From: UBA12481 sp942493265
GTDB taxonomy: Bacteria; Bacteroidota; Bacteroidia; Bacteroidales; UBA12481
DNA length: 64,000 bases
Reading direction: 5' to 3'
Assembly: GCA_942493265.1 (NCBI GenBank)
Contig: OW818688.1
Span: 4,836,001-4,900,000 of the forward strand
This document shows positions 63,388 to 64,000 of this stretch, one piece after another; position 1 is the stretch's first letter, and every line of letters starts with the position of its first letter. The notes under the pieces were generated by a model. That model was given only the letters and a program-made list of their open reading frames with translations. It did not search any database and was not told the origin of the DNA. Position numbers and translations under genes: made by a program.

Positions 63388-64000
63388 ATGAAACTATTTA
63401 TTTATATAAGTATTTCAATTTTTGCAATCCTGAATTGTGAAAATATTAACGCAGCCTCAATATCTGTAACAACTGCGGGGAAAAATGGTTCGCCATTACT
63501 TGATAATATCATCTATGAGGACCAGACCTATGTTGATAACATTAAGACCGTGGAGATGTACCGTTCCGGCTGGCGGCTGTCGCTGCCGATGAGAAACCTC
63601 CGCGACACCGCCTCACTGATTCTCGAGTTTGATGATCTTGCCGATGAAACCACTCACTATACCTACACCCTGATCCATTGTACGGCAGAGTGGGAACCGT
63701 CGGACCTGGTGAATACCGAATACCTTAGCGGATTGCCGGAAAATGAGATCCTCACCTTCCGGTATTCCAGAAGTGCCCTCCAGAATTACAAGCATTACCG
63801 GCTCTCCCTTCCGAACAACGACGTGCAGCCGAAACTTCCCGGCAACTACATACTATATATATACAAAAACTACGATCAGGAACAACCGGTCCTCACCCGG
63901 AGGTTCTTTATCGTTGAACCGCTGGTGCAGATCGCCGCCGACGTGCACCGCACCGACAATGTCAAATACCTGTATACCGATCAGGAGGTGGATTTTACGG
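63388..64000 (+). CDS. Type IX secretion system plug domain protein (DUF5103), 3' end cut by window edge
   Basis: The frame opens at ATG 63388 and runs to the window edge: 204 codons without a stop. The product starts with a signal peptide (MKLFIYISISIFAILNC, cleavage possibly at NINA). The following residues include YEDQTYVDNIKTVEMYRSGWRLSLP, LILEFDDLADETTHYTYTLIHCTAEWEPSDL and GNYILYIYKNYDQEQPVLTRRFFIVEP, which I recognise as the N-terminal domain of DUF5103 proteins, named plug proteins of the T9SS translocon. A typical member has about 400 residues, so about half is missing. It is divergent from nqrA (65-base gap). Confidence 0.85.
   Translation, partial: MKLFIYISISIFAILNCENINAASISVTTAGKNGSPLLDNIIYEDQTYVDNIKTVEMYRSGWRLSLPMRNLRDTASLILEFDDLADETTHYTYTLIHCTAEWEPSDLVNTEYLSGLPENEILTFRYSRSALQNYKHYRLSLPNNDVQPKLPGNYILYIYKNYDQEQPVLTRRFFIVEPLVQIAADVHRTDNVKYLYTDQEVDFT

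Noticed and set aside
63355..63388. Extended N terminus of nqrA from 63355
   Set aside because: The 11 extra residues cover the predicted promoter box; the ATG at 63322 matches the family start.

Overview
The window is from a bacterium of the phylum Bacteroidota (class Bacteroidia in broad sense; I cannot name the genus). Support comes from type IX secretion (T9SS) C-terminal sorting domains on giant secreted proteins, a T9SS plug-type gene at the right edge, a GH97 enzyme, a complete Na+-NQR operon, several promoters of the Bacteroidota form TTTG-N20-TAnnTTTG, and the near absence of Shine-Dalgarno sites. No rRNA, tRNA, CRISPR array, prophage or transposase gene was seen.

Layout, left to right. 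1-7993: two tandem paralogous giant T9SS cargo proteins, the first cut by the window edge, sharing an almost identical 1.2 kb block. 8040-20376: a carbohydrate region with a retaining-type GH97 enzyme, a GH172 (DUF2961) enzyme, two tandem secreted C1-type cysteine peptidases, a lipoprotein aldose 1-epimerase, galactokinase, a lipoprotein of unknown function and a Na+/sugar symporter. This reads as release, anomer conversion, uptake and phosphorylation of galactose. A 253-bp nested inverted-repeat element lies between the peptidases and the epimerase. 20491-24842: a sulfate-assimilation operon (cysH, cysD, cysN) ending in a threonine-synthase-family PLP enzyme. The operon makes sulfite and has no sulfite reductase, so I propose that the PLP enzyme is a cysteate synthase feeding sulfonolipid synthesis.

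24916-32862 is a 2648-residue repeat protein with about nine MBG/YDG-type repeats, fifteen DUF5018-like repeats and a T9SS signal. 33045-34883 is lemA with two TPM-domain genes. 34885-39559 is a five-gene leftward operon (M23 peptidase, MerR regulator, Nif3-like, zinc-ribbon coiled coil, TPR protein), divergent from alaS through overlapping promoters. 42320-47598 holds a lipid kinase, an aldo/keto reductase, an acyl-CoA synthetase and a second SSS symporter. 47682-51790 is recR, an unusual GT2/sugar-transferase-like/SPOR fusion and a GNAT gene. 51724-56092 holds an orphan HsdR-N nuclease-like gene, AMP nucleosidase, holA, a rhomboid protease, an aminotransferase-IV homologue that seems to lack its PLP lysine, and YqgE/AlgH.

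56159-63322 is the Na+-NQR locus: nqrABCDEF, the flavinyl transferase apbE, and convergent to apbE a small four-cysteine membrane protein that may play the part of NqrM. The window ends inside a T9SS plug-domain gene.

The most unusual material is the nested inverted-repeat element at 14603-14855, the cys operon with its candidate cysteate synthase, the fusion protein at 48318-51209, the gene-conversion pattern in the tandem giant proteins, and a set of unrelated 7-16 bp tandem repeats confined to gene junctions.
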